Shown piece by piece: positions 47,117 to 58,357 of a DNA stretch of 64,000 bases. Below the pieces are notes generated by a model. The model worked only from the letters and a program-made list of their open reading frames with translations. It was not told the DNA's origin and searched no databases. The first letter of the stretch is position 1. Every line of letters begins with the position of its first letter. Source of the DNA: Gonocerus acuteangulatus (lineage: Eukaryota > Arthropoda > Insecta > Hemiptera > Coreidae); contig OX328124.1 of the NCBI GenBank assembly GCA_946811695.1, positions 84,225,293 to 84,289,292 on the forward strand. The letters are read 5' to 3'. A program made the position numbers and the translations under genes.

Positions 47117-47195
47117 ATTAATAACGATTTTTACAAAAATCGGATTGAGGCTTTCTTAGCCGTATCTCAATTAATCCCTGACTGATCAATGGTTT

Positions 47196-48439
47196 CCGTT
47201 GGAAGCTTTTCAAGTGACACTTTTTTAACATTCGTTCTGTTAGAATGTGCTTTCTACACGCTCCGGGTTGTTTAATGAACAACTTTCCTGAAGGAAAAGA
47301 AATATAAATATAATCTTGTGATTTTGGCGTTGTTTGACACTCGTCAGAAATAGGCATCATTAGCTAATAAACTGTTGACTAATAGAAAGATGTTGACGAC
47401 AAGCCCACAACATCTCTGGGTGCCTCTCCCAATTCTCCCCAAACAGGATATTTGGGGGGATTTCGGTCTCCTGGGCTCTAAACTACGTGTTATTCGAAGC
47501 GGCGAGTCAGGTCCGGACATTTAAAAGGGATCACCTAACGGTATTCGGTTATAGACGAATAAAAGTGGAATAAATATACCGGAATTTAAATCTTGAAAGG
47601 CGTAAAGAACTCGTTTTAGGATTAGGAGTGAGTATAGATTCCCTACAGCGCCTCGTTAATCTGGCCCGATATAGAATTGGCCATTTCCAAGGATACTATT
47701 GACATATAATGACCTTCCAAAATGAATAAGTCACTAATAAAAGTTTTATTTATTGGAAAATAATTCAAATAATATCTCAATAGAAGACATATGGAACTGG
47801 TCGACCATTATACCAAAAATGGTCTCCCAAAAATAGGTAAATGTATTCTCAAATTCAAATACACACGACCAAATATGCATCATAGATGCAACCATCTCTA
47901 AAGACGATTCTCCAGCGCCGAATTAATGTAGAAAAGTATAGGAAATGAACCTTCGATCTGACAAGAATTAGGGAAATGCAATATATTAAAGCGATGCCTA
48001 TAATTCTTTCCAATATCAGGTTACATTGGGTGACAATGCACATATCTTAGACAGAATAAAAATATCCTAAAAAAGATTAAATTATATAATGCAATATAAT
48101 TATTCTATAAACGTATATAGAGTAGTACGTATTTATAAATTAAAATTATGTAGAGTGTAAATAGTAAAACTGTCTAAACAGACAAATAAGTAGACAGCAG
48201 AATCTATGTAGAGCTGTAAATAAACTAGTAAGTAGATTATTAATATTTAAACGCTGTAGGGGGAAAAATTAAATATTTACAGTGATAAAATTGTGTATAA
48301 ATTAAAACGTTCGAGCTTACGAAGAAGTGTAAATAAACTTAAAAGTGGATAGTTATTTTTTTTAGTTGTAATAATTAATAGAGTTATCAATAGAAGAAAA
48401 AAAACATAATATGTAGATAGTATAATGCATGAAGAACTA
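47196..48439. other. Unassigned AT-rich sequence
   Basis: Nothing recognised. The frames at 47118-47360 and 47855-48043 (minus) are not supported. Confidence 0.4.
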
Positions 48440-48736
48440 ACTGTATGCATGGGCGTATATAGGAAATAATTTCGGGAGGGGCTGGGAACATTTCGGGGGG
48501 GGGGGGGGGGCTGAGATCATTTCCGGGGTATGTAATATGAAAAATTTAAAGCTTGGAATAGTTTTAGGCAACTAAAACGCTATTACACCTAAAATATACG
48601 ACTCTTTATTAAGTAAGTGATCTTATTTAATTTATTTTTAAGGTTTTTATGACACATTTTTACCATCAAATGGAAATTTCGGGAGGGCCTGAAGCCCCCT
48701 CACCCCCCCCCCCTTTTATACGCCCATGACTGTATG
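48440..48736. mobile_element. hAT-like MITE, 281 bp, perfect TSD
   Basis: Element 48448-48728. Left end CATGGGCGTATATAGG; reverse complement of the right end CATGGGCGTATAAAAGG. Perfect 8-bp duplication ACTGTATG at 48440-48447 and 48729-48736. Subterminal words TTTCGGGAGGGGCT and TTTCGGGAGGGCCT lie in the same orientation near the two ends, and there is a run of about 15 G. No open frame. Confidence 0.92.
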
Positions 48737-48904
48737 TAACATAGTATGTAGATAACATGAATGCAAGTAGACAGTATGTAAAGTCATCTATAGAACAGAA
48801 AATAAAGTGGTACACGAATAGTGAAAATTAAAAATAGAAAAAAATAAAGTTAACGAATTATTTTATAGTTAGTGTGGTTGCATATAGTTTGTAGATCTTG
48901 ACAA

Positions 48905-49245
48905 AGAAATGAGTTGTAGATAGTTAGCCGTCGAGGTGATAAGCAGGCATGGAATACTTGGGATTCGACTATGAGGTGATAAGCAGGCGGGGAATACTTG
49001 GGATTCGACTATGAGGTGATAAGCAGGCAGGGAATACTTGGGATTCGACTATGAGGTGATAAGCAGGCAGGGAATACTTGGGATTCGACTATGAAAATTT
49101 CAATACGAGTTTTGTAAAAATCTGAATTAAGGACGTTGCGGCTACTATTTGGTAGTAAAGATTTAAAAAAATCTTTAAAGTAAAGATTTAAGTGGCCATG
49201 GTGAAAATGTAGACCTATATTTTTACCAAGATCACTTAACTTCAT
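48905..49245 (-). mobile_element. PLE-like half-unit P5 with amplified tail
   Basis: The tail block GCCGTCGAGGTGATAAGCAG is expanded into a 40-bp tandem repeat. Then come AAAATCTGAATTAAGGACGT and GCGGCTAC (worn core word, minus strand). The centre has AAGTGGCCATGGTGAAAAT and ATTTTTACCAAGATCACTT, an inverted pair like the centres of P1 and P4. The plus half is missing or unrecognisable. Confidence 0.6.
48933..49092 (+). repeat. 40-bp tandem repeat, four units
   Basis: GAGGTGATAAGCAGGCA/G starts at 48933, 48973, 49013 and 49053. Units differ only in the 17th-18th base region. The unit is the shared tail block of the PLE-like units. Confidence 0.97.
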
Positions 49246-49277
49246 TTCAAAAAGAATAATTATAATTTGATCTAATA

Positions 49278-49283
<6 letters not shown>

Positions 49284-49326
<43 letters not shown>
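49284..49326. repeat. (TA)n, about 43 bp
   Basis: Pure TA tract. Confidence 0.95.
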
Positions 49327-49333
<7 letters not shown>

Positions 49334-49647
49334 CACATATAATTATTGAAATATGACTCTATTAAATCCACTTATTCTATTATTAAGCGGAAAGTGAATA
49401 AAATAAAATAGGTTAATTACCAGAAATGATTTATTAATCCTAGCTCTACTAGTTTCACACATTTAGTGCATCATCAGGAGCTAAAAACTATTACATCCAG
49501 AAAATCATATAGTGGATTGGATAGTGAAAGGTCAATTTGCCTACTCTGGATAGTTTTAAGTTTAGGTCCTAGAAGAGCTGGACCTAATAAATAATTTGTG
49601 TTAATTCGCATTTTTGATTAGTTGAATATCCGCCTCGTATGTGAATG

Positions 49648-49649
<2 letters not shown>

Positions 49650-49700
<51 letters not shown>
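49650..49700. repeat. (TA)n, about 51 bp
   Basis: Pure TA tract. Confidence 0.95.
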
Positions 49701-49704
<4 letters not shown>

Positions 49705-51772
49705 AGAGTATTTTTAAGAATAAACGAATCAAAAATTTAATTTCATCTACAACTTCATAAAATATATAAAGCTCTCAGGAAAAATTATATCTGAGCATTC
49801 CTTTGGTATTCAGTGCCTTCTGTGACCCAAAAATGCTTCTGGTTCCATATGATAAGGAAGTGTTTGTGGAGTCACCGACCGCGGAAATGAGTACGAAAAC
49901 AAGCGAAAGAAAGAATCCGGGGCTCATCGGAAGTCAGGAAAGTTTCTAATAAATTCCAATATGTTTGGAATGTATAATAGAGGTAGGATTGCAAAATTCA
50001 TACAGCCTCGGTCGCCGATTCGGCCCAGCGGTCAGTAACCCTGTCGAGATGTTTCGGCAGCCTAGACTACCCAGCTGTCATCGGCCTTTTACTCTAGGGA
50101 TACATTGAAATGTCTGCTATTAGTAGATTATGATTATATGTTACAAAAACCAATGAGAATGTTAAATAGTTATTAGAGTATTGATAATGGTTGTTGCAGG
50201 AACAAATTACTTGAAAAAAGCTAATAGGAAACCGGCACAAATTTTGACAATTTTAACCTTCGATTCGAAAATATCCATAGCGTTAAAGACAAATGTGACT
50301 TAGTGGTTTATATATTTGTTTATAAAAAGTAACAATATTGAATTTAAATTTTAGTTCCATTTGACACCATTCAACTATCAAAAATGCAAAAAAAAAAAAA
50401 AAAAAAAAAAAAATTACACTGAAATAACTCTGAAAAATATTTTTAAGAGTTATTTGGTACTCCTTAGAAGGAGACGCTTCCATTAATTGAATGAATGAAT
50501 GCATGAATAGGAATTTCTTTCATCAACAAATATTTACAATTATTTACAGTTCTTGGAATAATTTTACAAATTAAACGATTAATAATAAAATAATATGAAA
50601 TAAAACCATTGAATGATAAACAACAACAAATTTTGGCTTCCATTAATTATAATATTTTAAATGTCGCTTAGTACATACTAAGAAATTAAGCAAATATTTT
50701 AGAAATTAATGACTCTGGAAGAATTAAAAGAACATTGACGGTAAATAATAAAGAATAACGTGAATTATTGAATCTACAAAATCCGCAATTAGCAAGAAGC
50801 TTAGTGCTCAAGTAATAATTTGGTGTTCATCTTCAATTCATTTGTTATTTTTATTGTTATTATTTGTGGAACATTTATTTTTTACTTGATTGTGCTTAAT
50901 CGTTAGAACCTATAACTATCCTAAAGTTATGATATCGTTGACACAAATGCAAAGTATCGAATGTGAAAATCACCACGTTCCAGAGTAAAAAAACTCTTAT
51001 TGATTACTTTGCTTTTGGACAGTCAAATAGTCGGCAGATTCCACCTTTTGACAGTGGCTAGTTTCCCCTATCACTGAGTGAACTTAGATTCGTGAGTTTT
51101 CCATACATTAGTCCTAGAGCAATCAGTAAAGATAGAATGAAAAATGCGTATTTTCACATTCGATACTTCGCATTTGTATCGACGACATGTGGAAGGTCGA
51201 AATTGGTGTTACCTTTAGTTTGCCGCAATAAGTCATTGACCACGCATTAAGGATAGTTAATAATTCACCGACCAGTCTTACGAAGCTGTAGTTCGGAATT
51301 TGATCCGACCACTCATTTTTATTTTAGTTTAAAAGGAATAGAACTATTTATATTTCTGTAGTTTTGGGAAAAGATCAGACAAATGCATAAATACTATCCT
51401 CAGTATAAAAATATTATTTCATTTTATTTCCTTTAAATGTTATGTAAATTTTATACCTTCTAATAATATTTTTTTTTTAAATTTGTATTACTCTACCCTG
51501 TTTATTTTACTCCTAGTCAATTTATTATACATTTTTTTTTAATATATATATGTCCAGACTATCCATTTAATTAGAATGCTTAGAGATTCAAAGTTACGCA
51601 GTTGTGTAACTCCTTTTTTTATATCTTTGCATAATTTTAATTTTAGATATTTTTATTATTTTAGGAGATTTATTTCTTATGATTTATTTATTTATATATT
51701 AAATACATCTGCTCTGCGACTGTAGCGACTAGTAGGTAACGAAGTGTGTGACATTTTCTTATGCTAAATTCG
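49701..51772. other. Unassigned AT-rich sequence
   Basis: Contains a poly(A) run at about 50388-50412 and nothing else I recognise. Confidence 0.4.
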
Positions 51773-51924
51773 TTATTAATGTAAATTTTTAAAATATTTC
51801 TAAAAAAAAATGTTGTTGGTTCAGGAACTCGTTCAATCCTTTGATGGGAGAATACTAAATTCCAAATTTCGTGGCGAAAAAACAAAAACTCTGGCCTGTA
51901 TCGCGTTAAAGGACACATATATAA

Positions 51925-51984
<60 letters not shown>

Positions 51985-52146
51985 GTTTTATATGTGTCCG
52001 TTAACACGATACAGGCCAGAGTTTTTGTTTTTTCGCCACGAAATTTGGAATTTAGTATTCTCCCATCAAAGGATTGAACGAGTTCGTGAACCAACAACAT
52101 TTTTGTTTAGAAATATTTTAAAAATTTACATTGATAATGAATTGTA
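51773..52146. repeat. Large palindrome, arms about 160 bp, (TA)n centre
   Basis: The left arm (51773-51927) and right arm (51981-52142) are reverse complements with few differences, separated by about 50 bp of TA. Sequence includes GAACTCGTTCAATCCTTTGA and AATTTCGTGGCGAAAAAACA. The near-identical open frames found on opposite strands are a consequence of the palindrome. The arm resembles family F. Confidence 0.95.
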
Positions 52147-52211
52147 TATATATATATATATATACAATTCATTATCAATGTATATATATATATATATACA
52201 ATTCATTATCA

Positions 52212-52280
<69 letters not shown>

Positions 52281-52289
52281 TCATTATCA

Positions 52290-52340
<51 letters not shown>
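52127..52340. repeat. (TA)n blocks punctuated by a 16-bp word
   Basis: CAATTCATTATCAATG occurs three times between TA blocks (about 52165, 52199, 52277), and its reverse complement ends the palindrome arm at about 52127-52144. The outer tip of the palindrome arm has therefore been copied repeatedly with TA spacers. Confidence 0.9.
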
Positions 52341-52342
<2 letters not shown>

Positions 52343-52485
52343 TATTTGAGGGGTCATTTTCGGTGTCTACTGTAGTAGGTAGGATCGGTAAAGATTCAAA
52401 GAAATTTTTCAAAAATTCCGTCATGAGTGCAATCTCAATAGCTACTTTCCTTCGGAGGAAAGTGCTAAAAAACTAATAACCATGA
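52341..52485 (+). repeat. Dispersed repeat family E, copy
   Basis: CTGTAGTAGGTAGGATCGGT, TTTTTCAAAAATTCCGTCAT, ATCTCAATAGCTACTTTCC and GGAAAGTGCTAAAAAACTAA, shared with 63290-63410. Confidence 0.55.
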
Positions 52486-52639
52486 TTGCACTCGTTTAAG
52501 TGTTAGTATTAGGTTTATTTTTGTATCATTAAATTTTGATTATTTTTATTTTGTCAGTTTGACAACTTTTGATGGTTATTGTGAGTGTTTGCATGTATGA
52601 ATAGGTTTAATATGTTTTAGCACTTTGTCTGATAACACG

Positions 52640-52860
52640 ATAGCGCCCAGAGTTTTTGTTTTTTCTTCAGGAAACGTGGTATATAGCGTTCAATTAGCAA
52701 ACGATTGAACGAGTTCGTTAACCATTAAAATCGGTCCACCGGGAGGGGGGGAGGTCATATTTCAACGAAACTCGGTTTTCGTTATGTTGAACTAAGGAGA
52801 GAAATACGTTGTAAAAATAAACTAAATCGGTTCATTAGGAGGGGGGGGGGTTACCCCGGA
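52640..52860 (+). repeat. Dispersed repeat family F, copy
   Basis: GAGTTTTTGTTTTTTCTTCA, CGATTGAACGAGTTCGTTAA, AAATCGGTCCACCGGGAGG, followed by a second partial block ending AAATCGGTTCATTAGGAGG and a G-run. Confidence 0.65.
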
Positions 52861-54054
52861 CCCACATTAGCCCGCCAGACATAGGCTCCCAAAGCCGCCG
52901 CGAGGAGCGCTACCTCCCACTAGGGGGACTGTATCCTGTTCCTGCGTCAGATCAAAAGACGGAAAATTAAGTTTTTGTGTATTTATGAAGTAGTACAATA
53001 TGTATTAACATAACTCTGAAAGCAAATTATTTACTAAATTAATAATTGAACAGTTCTCATAAGAAATGTAAATAAGCAGAACTATTCATGTTTTTATATT
53101 ATTTTATTTATATAGGTTATTTACAGCAAATTATTCAGTAATGTAGTCTACACTGCAAAAATTCTGAGGAAAGTGCTTAGTTATGCAGGTCCTGCGTGAC
53201 GGACTTTTATTATTAATACCTAGCCAAAAGAGAAAAAAAAACATAATGCTGATTTAATACTAAGAAGATGAATGACATTTGAGACTGAAGGAAGTTCTTA
53301 GCTCCTTGAGTCAGTTGAAGAAATAACTTTATACTAAACAGAGACAATATTCATGCTTGTAGCTATGATAAAGATCCCATGGAGACGCATTTAGGCCGAA
53401 AAAACTAGTCTTCACTCCCAGAGAGCAAGTAGAAGCTACAATTTTTTATCAGACTTTTTCCAACTTCCGCCTGTTTCAGCTTTTTATCTTCCGCAACTTC
53501 CCAGCTGATATGATGAGCGTAAATAGTGTTTCTTAATGCCAAGCAGTCGTCTGAAAGAAGGACGCGCTCTGGTAAACATCCGTTTACAAATCTCCAACGA
53601 TTAGTCGTTACCATTATTAATTGCTCTGATATAAACACATGAATTTGTTTATTTGCACAATCTCTTTTCAGTTTCGGTGTGTTTTGAGCTCTACTGATTA
53701 TGGTGTAATATGTTTATGATCAGTCTACTTATGTTTGATTGTGTCGATGACTTCAAGATATAATATTATGGCAGGGTTTACGTAATGACATGAGTCATGT
53801 GTATCAAATATCATAATGTGTCCTATTTCCACTGAGCATGGAAATCGGAAACTTTATGACATTATAGTATAAATATTCCTATTACACACAATAATATCAG
53901 TAGCGATATTGATATTAATTTATAACTGCATTTTTATTACAGCCTTACTATTGTAACAAGGAAATTATAAAATTCACACTCTTTTCATACATGTATCTAA
54001 AAAAAAATGTTTTCAATAAACGCATCTGACTTTATTCCGCTTTTAGCGCTATGA
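52861..54054. other. Unassigned sequence
   Basis: The 77-codon minus frame at 53405-53638 has a protein-like composition but matches no family I know. CAGGTCCTGCGTGACGGACT at about 53187 is a worn dispersed word. Confidence 0.35.
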
Positions 54055-54081
54055 ACACACACACACACACACACATGTGTA

Positions 54082-54128
<47 letters not shown>
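54055..54128. repeat. (AC)n and (TA)n
   Basis: About 20 bp of AC, a short spacer, then about 44 bp of TA. Confidence 0.93.
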
Positions 54129-54130
<2 letters not shown>

Positions 54131-54963
54131 AAAACAAAAATAATTCGTCAAAAACGAAAGATCAAGTTTAAACGAAAGAATCCGCCCATTAAAACATTTT
54201 ATTTTCGTTTATTTTTTTACGGGTGATTTTTGACCTTTAAGGTTGCGAAGGTAGATTTTCGGGCCTTGCTCGTGAGGTTAATAAAACTTAATTTTCGAAA
54301 TAAAAAATGTGTTACCTTCAAATATAACACATTATTTATTGTTACACAAATTATTTTTATTGCCTAAACGAAGGAAACGCTACAGTAACTACCTTTGCAA
54401 ACAGGCTTGTAAATCTCTGTTTATGATAGGGGATCCGTACGAAAAGACTTAAGAGGCAATATGTTTTGGGAAAACTTGGTTTAAAACTAGAACTCTTTAG
54501 TTTGGACGGATTGAGTTGGAAATTGTTTCACTGGTTCAAATGTAACCAAAGATATATAAATCTATTTTCTTATGGATAAGAGAACGTTGTTAACAAGAAA
54601 AATATTTTTATCCACACACAGGAAAATGTGTGGAAAATATATATTTTATATTAATATTTTCTTCAATGTCCCAAAAATTGTTGAGAAATCGTCACTAATG
54701 TAATAAATCGTCTATAAAAATGAAAAAAAAATCAAGATTATCTCTGTCAGAGAAAACGGTACTTGAAGTTTTAGTTTCAAATGACAAATATACTGCCTAT
54801 TTTTTGTAGCAGTGATTATCAGATTCTTCAATAAAAATAAATTTATAAAAAGGATTGAATTAAACAATATGTCCCTACCTAAAATACGTTGAACAAAACG
54901 TTGGTGGCCAGTAGTAATGGGGAATTGTTGACATAAACGTCTCTAGTTAACGTTGAGCCTTTG

Positions 54964-54965
<2 letters not shown>
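54129..54965. other. Unassigned AT-rich sequence
   Basis: Nothing recognised. Confidence 0.4.

Positions 54966-55025
<60 letters not shown>
54966..55025. repeat. (TA)n, about 60 bp
   Basis: Pure TA tract. Confidence 0.95.
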
Positions 55026-55027
<2 letters not shown>

Positions 55028-55484
55028 CTGGTAATTACATAAAAACCTGAAGAACATAGGTGAATTAGTTAATTAAAATACTAATTTCTTAATAATTATA
55101 CGGATGATCTTTTAATATACTAAATTAGTATCGGTCAATTTGCTTGTTTGCGGAGATATACTGTAATAGACTAATCACTGACTCGTCAGTAGCTTTTGAC
55201 CTTTGAGCAATCATATTGCTGGAAATTAAGAGAGAGAGAGAGAGAGTTAATCAGAATAAATCAGCAATTGTCATAGAGGTTCCAAAGCATTTTTTCTCTA
55301 GTCTCTGATAACTGAATGTCCTCATTACATAATCAGGAGTGTTCCTTTTTTTTAAAATACTTTTTTATCAGGCAATAATTGTATCGATAATAAACATTGT
55401 AATTTGAATAACTTTAATTCTACAGAAGATCGTTTCTAATTGTTCGCCGTATGTTTTTTTTTTTTTTTTTTTTTTTTTTTCAGT
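55026..55484. other. Unassigned, with short (GA)n and poly(T)
   Basis: GA repeats at 55229-55246 and a T-run at about 55456-55480. Confidence 0.6.
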
Positions 55485-55760
55485 TCCAGCACTTTTTCGA
55501 AGGAATATAGCTATTGAGGTTGAATTTTTGAAACATTTCATCAAATCTTCATCGATCCCACCAACTATATAGAAAATGATCTCAGTTTAATTCATATACG
55601 TCTTTCTATATATTTCAGCTAACACAATAGCGGCCATTGTTTTTGTTTTTTTTTCGCCACGAAACTTCATATACATTATTCCCTTAGCAAACGATTCAAC
55701 GAGTTCATTAACCAGCAAAATTGGTCCATCCAGAGAGGGGAGAGGATTAGTCCGGACCCG
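55485..55760. repeat. Family E (minus) next to family F (plus)
   Basis: 55485-55565 is family E on the minus strand (GTGGGATCGATGAAGATTTG). 55600-55760 is family F on the plus strand (CGATTCAACGAGTTCATTAA, AATTGGTCCATCCAGAGAGG). The same pairing occurs at 51.8-52.5 kb. Confidence 0.55.
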
Positions 55761-56227
55761 AATTAGTAATACGCCATACTGGCCCCACAATCATACTAAT
55801 ATGCCCATAATGTTTCTTATATTACAACTAAACTCTTTATCCGTCATAAGTATCTAAAAAGAAAGATTTGTTCTAAAAATAAACTAAATCGGTCTATGAA
55901 GAATGGGGTTTACTCCGGAACCAAAACATTAATTTGGACGTGTCGGCTGTTATTCGCACTTGTACGTACAAGATGCCCACCAATGAGGCACATGAGTTAT
56001 GAACAAAAATCAAAATAGGTCCATTAAAAGTTGGAGTTTACTTTACTACGTTTCTGAGGAATATGCTATGAAGTACTAAAGCTCCTGCATGACAGACCGA
56101 TGCATGATGGAAGCTAGTAAATATTTTAAGCATTATAAATAAACTTATATAAAGAGACGAAGTGATAAATATCTAAAAAGAAAGATTTGATAAATTAAAA
56201 GATAAAAGATAAAAGAAAGATTGATAA
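55761..56227. other. Unassigned sequence
   Basis: TATAAAGAGACGAAGTGATA at 56147-56166 recurs at 56228-56247, at the head of the LINE remnant, with A/G-rich filler between. Confidence 0.6.
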
Positions 56228-56491
56228 ATATAAAGAGACGAAGTGATATTATGCCGCTTAAGAATTGGCCATTCCCGACTGACACACTCTTATCTCATGA
56301 CAAGACAGGACAGACCGACATGTACACAGTGTAACACACCGCTGACTATAAAGCACATACTTACTGAATGTTTACAGCGACAAAACTATGACTTACCTTA
56401 CAATATGACTGAATTACTCGGCGATGGAAGCAAATATATAGATAACATACTGAACTACCTCAACAAGACCAACCTCCTAAACAAATTATAA
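56228..56491 (+). pseudogene. Jockey-type LINE ORF2 C-terminal remnant
   Basis: The frame reads KRDEVILCRLRIGHSRLTHS, then RPTCTQCNTPLTIKHILTEC, ending NKTNLLNKL. The C-x2-C-x7-H-x4-C knuckle and the RDEV...RIGH...LTH block are those of the remnant at 1.2 kb, but the two differ enough to come from different lineages. Conservation extends upstream of the nominal start (a GTG at 56243) to about 56232, so that codon is not a real initiation site. The copy is 5' truncated. The duplicated 20-bp word at its head suggests a local duplication at the truncation point. Confidence 0.85.
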
Positions 56492-56936
56492 TTATAATTA
56501 AACATGAACAAATTATAACAGGACATACACACATATATGTGTATGTATTTTATTTGTCTTAAAATGTTAAAACTATACAGCCGTACTATACTAAAATCTT
56601 ACATTTGACAATATAAAACTAACAGGAGTGTGAAACCTCCTTTAACCAACTTAATTGATTATTTGTATAAACTTTATGCATTATTATAATATTGATTTTT
56701 CATATATTCAAGTATATTGTAATATTGTATTCTCTTATAAAAAGATGTGTATATAAATTTCAATTTGTACATTTGGGCAAAAATGTGTAAAATAAGATTG
56801 TATTTAATTAGATGTAATTTTCGTATGTATATTATATATGTAATTTTTGTTCTGAGCGAGTCGCCTTAGTTACGGTCGCTCATAAATAAATAAACTTCAG
56901 TTGGGTATTCCAGTACATATAAAAAAAAAAAAAAGA
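56492..56936 (+). mobile_element. LINE 3' UTR ending in (AAATA)n and poly(A)
   Basis: Near the end are GAGCGAGTCGCCTTAGTTAC and GGTCGCTCATAAATAAATAA, then about 15 A. The GCGA...TCGC words can form a small hairpin just before the tail, as in three other tails in the window. Confidence 0.7.
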
Positions 56937-57184
56937 AATATTCCAACTTTGTAAGTTTGTCTTGTGCATGAGCTATATTTAATTTGTTAGATTTTTTTTT
57001 TTTAATCTGTGTGGTACAGTTAATCTTTATGATAAAATAGTGGCCACGATTCTTGTATTTTTGCCAATGATGAATACATCATTCTCATAAGAATTTGATA
57101 TTCGATTGCTTTATACTATTTTTCGAGCCTGCTGAATAGCGGACAGACATATTATCACATATAAGATTTGAGAATAAACGTGGG

Positions 57185-57240
57185 CCACTTTCCGGTATCT
57201 AGTAGTGAGGATCAATGAACTTTTCAAAATCTTTATTCAT
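57185..57240 (+). repeat. Dispersed repeat family E, copy
   Basis: TTTCCGGTATCTAGTAGTGA, GGATCAATGAACTTTTCAAA, ATTCATGAATGTAA. Confidence 0.5.
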
Positions 57241-57248
57241 GAATGTAA

Positions 57249-57495
57249 AGGGTGAGATTATCTCAGAGGTAGAGCACTAGACTAATATGCTGTAGGACTT
57301 GAGTTCAAAACTTGGGCGCGTACTGAAGATTTTGTCTTTTGTCCTCTTGTGCTGTCGTTAGAGGGTTGAATTTCTGGTTCCTGACCGTCCCAAAGCCCAT
57401 ACAGCTTTTAATTAATTTATTAATGGGTCATTTATTAGTTATGCCAGAGCATAGAACTGTAACGTGACTGATTTTTTATTCTTTCATTAATGCAA
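57249..57495 (+). mobile_element. SINE-B, copy 3 (internally deleted)
   Basis: Head GGGTGAGATTATCTCAGAGG and TAGAGCACTAGACTAATATG, B-box-like GAGTTCAAAAC, then CTTTTAATTAATTTATTAAT and AGAGCATAGAACTGTAACGT. The central GACCACA...TATGGTCA block of the other copies is missing. Confidence 0.75.
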
Positions 57496-58150
57496 CCTCA
57501 GTTTCACAAATTGCCTACATTCTTTCAGAAAGTCTTAAAAGACAGCCAATTTGACTTCAAATGTTATTGTAATATAAGGTGTCTACCGTCAACGAAGGAG
57601 TCATGCAAAACTATTTGTTATAACTAGCCGGAACAGGATTTATTCGATTTAATCTGCGACATGTTAAATGGAAATTCCCTACACCCGTTTCTCGTTTTAC
57701 GAAACTATCTTTGAATTCTAAATAGACGGAATAAGTAGAAAACATGAAGGTACTTGTAAATAATGACGCAAAAAGAGAGCCATGTATCGTTGTGCGGCAT
57801 AAACAGTAGGATGGGAGAATTAATGGCGTACCTGTTCCACGAACAGCTCAACATAATCGGGAAAGAAAGACGTCAATTGGAAAACCAGTTTACAAACGGC
57901 AATATTTATACGAGTTTACTTATTGTATTTTACTTAAAACACAATTCACTCCTGGCAAATACTTATCCCGTTCCTATTTTATATATTGTTTGATTTATAT
58001 CTGTAGGAATATTTTATAAGAATATGTAGATACATATAAATATCTATAGGTAATAAACCTTACTCTGAGTTGAGGACAATAAATAATAGAGGCAGGTGGT
58101 CGAAAAAACGTTACTCCATTGTGTGCTACTGACAAAACGTATACTTTTGA
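57496..58150. other. Unassigned sequence
   Basis: The 76-codon frame at 57763-57993 is unrecognised. Confidence 0.35.
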
Positions 58151-58357
58151 GCAACGTCTGAGCTTCTGAGACCTGTCACATCAGCTGAGAAGACACACTG
58201 TCGTAGCTTAGAAGATCTGGCTGCTTGGGAGAACAGGATAGATCGAAATTCACTTATAAAACGAATTATAAAGTTCGACACGCAGAAGCACTATCCTCAG
58301 AATTTGGTAGTACACGCTGCATTCCTGAATAGCTTGCTTAAAATAGCATATATACAT
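58151..58357 (+). other. Open stretch of 69 codons, no ATG at start
   Basis: Reads ATSELLRPVTSAEKTHCRSL, then EDLAAWENRIDRNSLIKRII, then KFDTQKHYPQNLVVHAAFLN. It is hydrophilic and balanced, unlike the K/N/F/I-rich chance frames elsewhere. I know no matching family and see no clear splice sites. It may be an old element fragment. Confidence 0.25.

Larger units (their letters stand above)
46446..47195. mobile_element. Inverted-dimer PLE-like unit P4, interrupted by family G
   Basis: The minus half has its tail block at 46446-46508 (TCGAGGTGATAAGCAG, GTTGGGATTTGGC). Family G then intervenes, and the half resumes at about 46890 with a core on the minus strand (46921-46954). The centre holds AGCAGTTAAGTGACA and TTTTCACTATGGTCA. 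The plus half (47025-47195) has an intact core at 47083-47116. Flanks of the cores (TCATTGCTGA / TCAGCAATGA) also mirror each other. Run of about 14 G at 46966-46979. Confidence 0.7.

Noticed and set aside
48933..49092. CRISPR array
   Set aside because: The four units are contiguous 40-bp repeats without unique spacers, in eukaryotic repeat context.
51810..52375. Two similar proteins on opposite strands
   Set aside because: They arise because the locus is a palindrome, and their ends are TA-repeat translations.
53405..53638. 77-codon minus-strand ORF
   Set aside because: It looks somewhat protein-like, but nothing about it is recognisable and no neighbour supports it. Kept only as a note in the unassigned entry.
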